Assembly: GCA_016125495.1 (NCBI GenBank)
Contig: WGLQ01000002.1
Coordinates: forward strand, 276,969-340,968
DNA from: Hyphomicrobiales bacterium
GTDB lineage: Bacteria; Pseudomonadota; Alphaproteobacteria; Rhizobiales; RI-29
DNA: 64,000 nucleotides
Direction of reading: 5' to 3'
Shown here: piece after piece, positions 63,131 through 64,000 of the stretch
How positions within the stretch are numbered: position 1 is the stretch's first letter
Layout of the letters: every line of letters begins with the position of its first letter
Made by a program: the position numbers and the translations under genes
The notes under the pieces: generated by a model
Database searches by the model: none
Seen by the model: only the letters and a program-made list of their open reading frames with translations
Told to the model about the DNA's origin: nothing

Positions 63131-64000
63131 TCATGGCAGGCATTCTGCGCCCGACATCGCGAACGCATTGCGGATCAGCTGGTTGGTGAGACGACTGTGC
63201 CGCGGTGCCATCGCCGCGGCCGGGTGGTCGGCACGGTAGTGGGCGCCGGTGCTCTCTTTGCGCTCGAGGGCGGCGAGTGCGATCACGCCGGCGAGCCGCG
63301 CCATCGGCTGGTGAAGGCCAGGACGCGTGTCGTTCGCAATCGCGAGCAATGCGCAGAGAGCGGATTGCAATCCCTCGCCGGTGCGCACGACACCGACATC
63401 GCGGGTCATGATCCGGCGAACCTCCCGCACCAGCGGGGCATCGGCGGGCTCGTGTCTCTGGGGGGCGGCGGGCGTCGTGATCACCGGGGGGGCGAGCGGG
63501 CGCGCCCGGCCGTGATGGGCGGCGATGTCCTCGGCCACGCGGGCTCCGAGCACGACCGCTTCGAGAAGCGAGTTGGAGGCGAGCCGGTTGGCACCATGGA
63601 GACCCGTCGAGGCGACCTCGCCGACAGCCCAGAGGCCCGGCACCGAGGTGCGGCCGAAGAGGTCGGTCTCGATGCCACCCATGTGGAAGTGCTCGGCGGG
63701 GGCGACCGGAATGAGGTCGATCGCGGGATCGATGCCGGCGCGGGCGCAGTGCGCATGGATGGTCGGAAAGGCGCTGGCAAAGCGCGCGCCGATCGCCTGG
63801 CGACAGTCGAGGAATGCACCGCGACCGGCCGTGATCTCCGCAAAGACGGCGCGTGCGACGACGTCGCGGGGGGCGAGGTCGGCGTCCGGATGGTGGGCGG
63901 CCATGAAACGGCGGCCGGATCGATCGACGAGCACCGCGCCCTCGCCACGAAGGGCTTCGGAGGCGAGCGGTGCGGGATCGAGGCCGACGTCGATGGCCGT
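63131..64000 (-). CDS. nadB: L-aspartate oxidase, C-terminal part (truncated by window edge)
   Basis: At least 289 residues lie in the window; the gene continues past 64000. The FAD-oxidase signature is intact: HFHMGGIETDLFGRTSVPGL, then WAVGEVASTGLHGANRLASN, then SLLEAVV. It catalyses aspartate to iminoaspartate, the first step of bacterial NAD synthesis. The helical C-terminal domain (MTRDVGVVRTGEGLQSA) is present. Its partner nadC lies downstream; nadA is not visible. Confidence 0.93.
   Translation of the reverse strand, partial: TAIDVGLDPAPLASEALRGEGAVLVDRSGRRFMAAHHPDADLAPRDVVARAVFAEITAGRGAFLDCRQAIGARFASAFPTIHAHCARAGIDPAIDLIPVAPAEHFHMGGIETDLFGRTSVPGLWAVGEVASTGLHGANRLASNSLLEAVVLGARVAEDIAAHHGRARPLAPPVITTPAAPQRHEPADAPLVREVRRIMTRDVGVVRTGEGLQSALCALLAIANDTRPGLHQPMARLAGVIALAALERKESTGAHYRADHPAAAMAPRHSRLTNQLIRNAFAMSGAECLP

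Noticed and set aside
1-64000. CRISPR arrays, tRNA or rRNA genes, insertion sequences or prophage modules
   Set aside because: No spaced identical repeats of CRISPR type, cloverleaf sequences, transposase or phage genes were seen in the gaps; a tRNAscan/CRISPR scan would settle this.

Overview
The window is GC-rich chromosomal DNA (about 68-70 % by eye) from an alphaproteobacterium, most likely of the order Hyphomicrobiales. The evidence is the cell-cycle pair sciP (15115-15399) and ctrA (17353-18051), a FliJ gene divergent from ctrA, clustered GANTC (CcrM-type) sites in the ctrA promoter, and split glyQ/glyS. No rRNA, tRNA, CRISPR array, insertion sequence or prophage was seen. Start codons were chosen by ribosome-binding site, family length and coupling, because many open frames run far upstream of the true start.

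Region 1 (1-11 kb) is catabolism and transport. It holds hydroxyproline epimerase and a FAD D-amino acid (probably D-hydroxyproline) dehydrogenase, a divergent potABCD-type ABC importer, an unknown lipoprotein with a secreted trypsin-like protease, and a dihydrodipicolinate-synthase-family enzyme that could supply the third hydroxyproline step. Region 2 (11-18 kb) has a Cu+-type P1B ATPase behind a MerR-type promoter, mnmA, sciP, a lipoprotein, fliJ and ctrA. Region 3 (18-30 kb) has a TbpB-like lipoprotein followed by a Slam-like outer-membrane protein (a type XI secretion pair), bioY, a fadA/fadB beta-oxidation pair behind a palindromic operator, a YqaA/VTT membrane protein, a large TPR protein with an inserted peptidoglycan-binding domain, and ispE.

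Region 4 (30-41 kb) has a lone PstB-like ATPase, a sulfatase/phosphonate monoester hydrolase, a low-GC island with an HTH regulator and palindromic operators, a three-gene dehydratase/PrpD/phosphotransferase operon, and a TadG-like pilus protein. Region 5 (41-50.5 kb) is the most unusual: a same-strand run of exported proteins, including two paralogous trypsin-like proteases (one fused to 12 WD40 repeats, one to an FGE/SUMF1-like domain without the usual catalytic cysteines), an uncharacterised exported protein, an OmpA-family protein and a DUF4384 protein, preceded on the map by an MBL-fold enzyme. It may be an undescribed envelope protease/sensor system.

Region 6 (50.5-64 kb) is mostly housekeeping: a polyprenyl diphosphate synthase, DUF2007, a TrmN6-like methyltransferase, an S49 peptidase, glyQ-x-y-glyS, a gamma-glutamylcyclotransferase-like protein, meaB, a SleB-like hydrolase, nadC and the 3' part of nadB.
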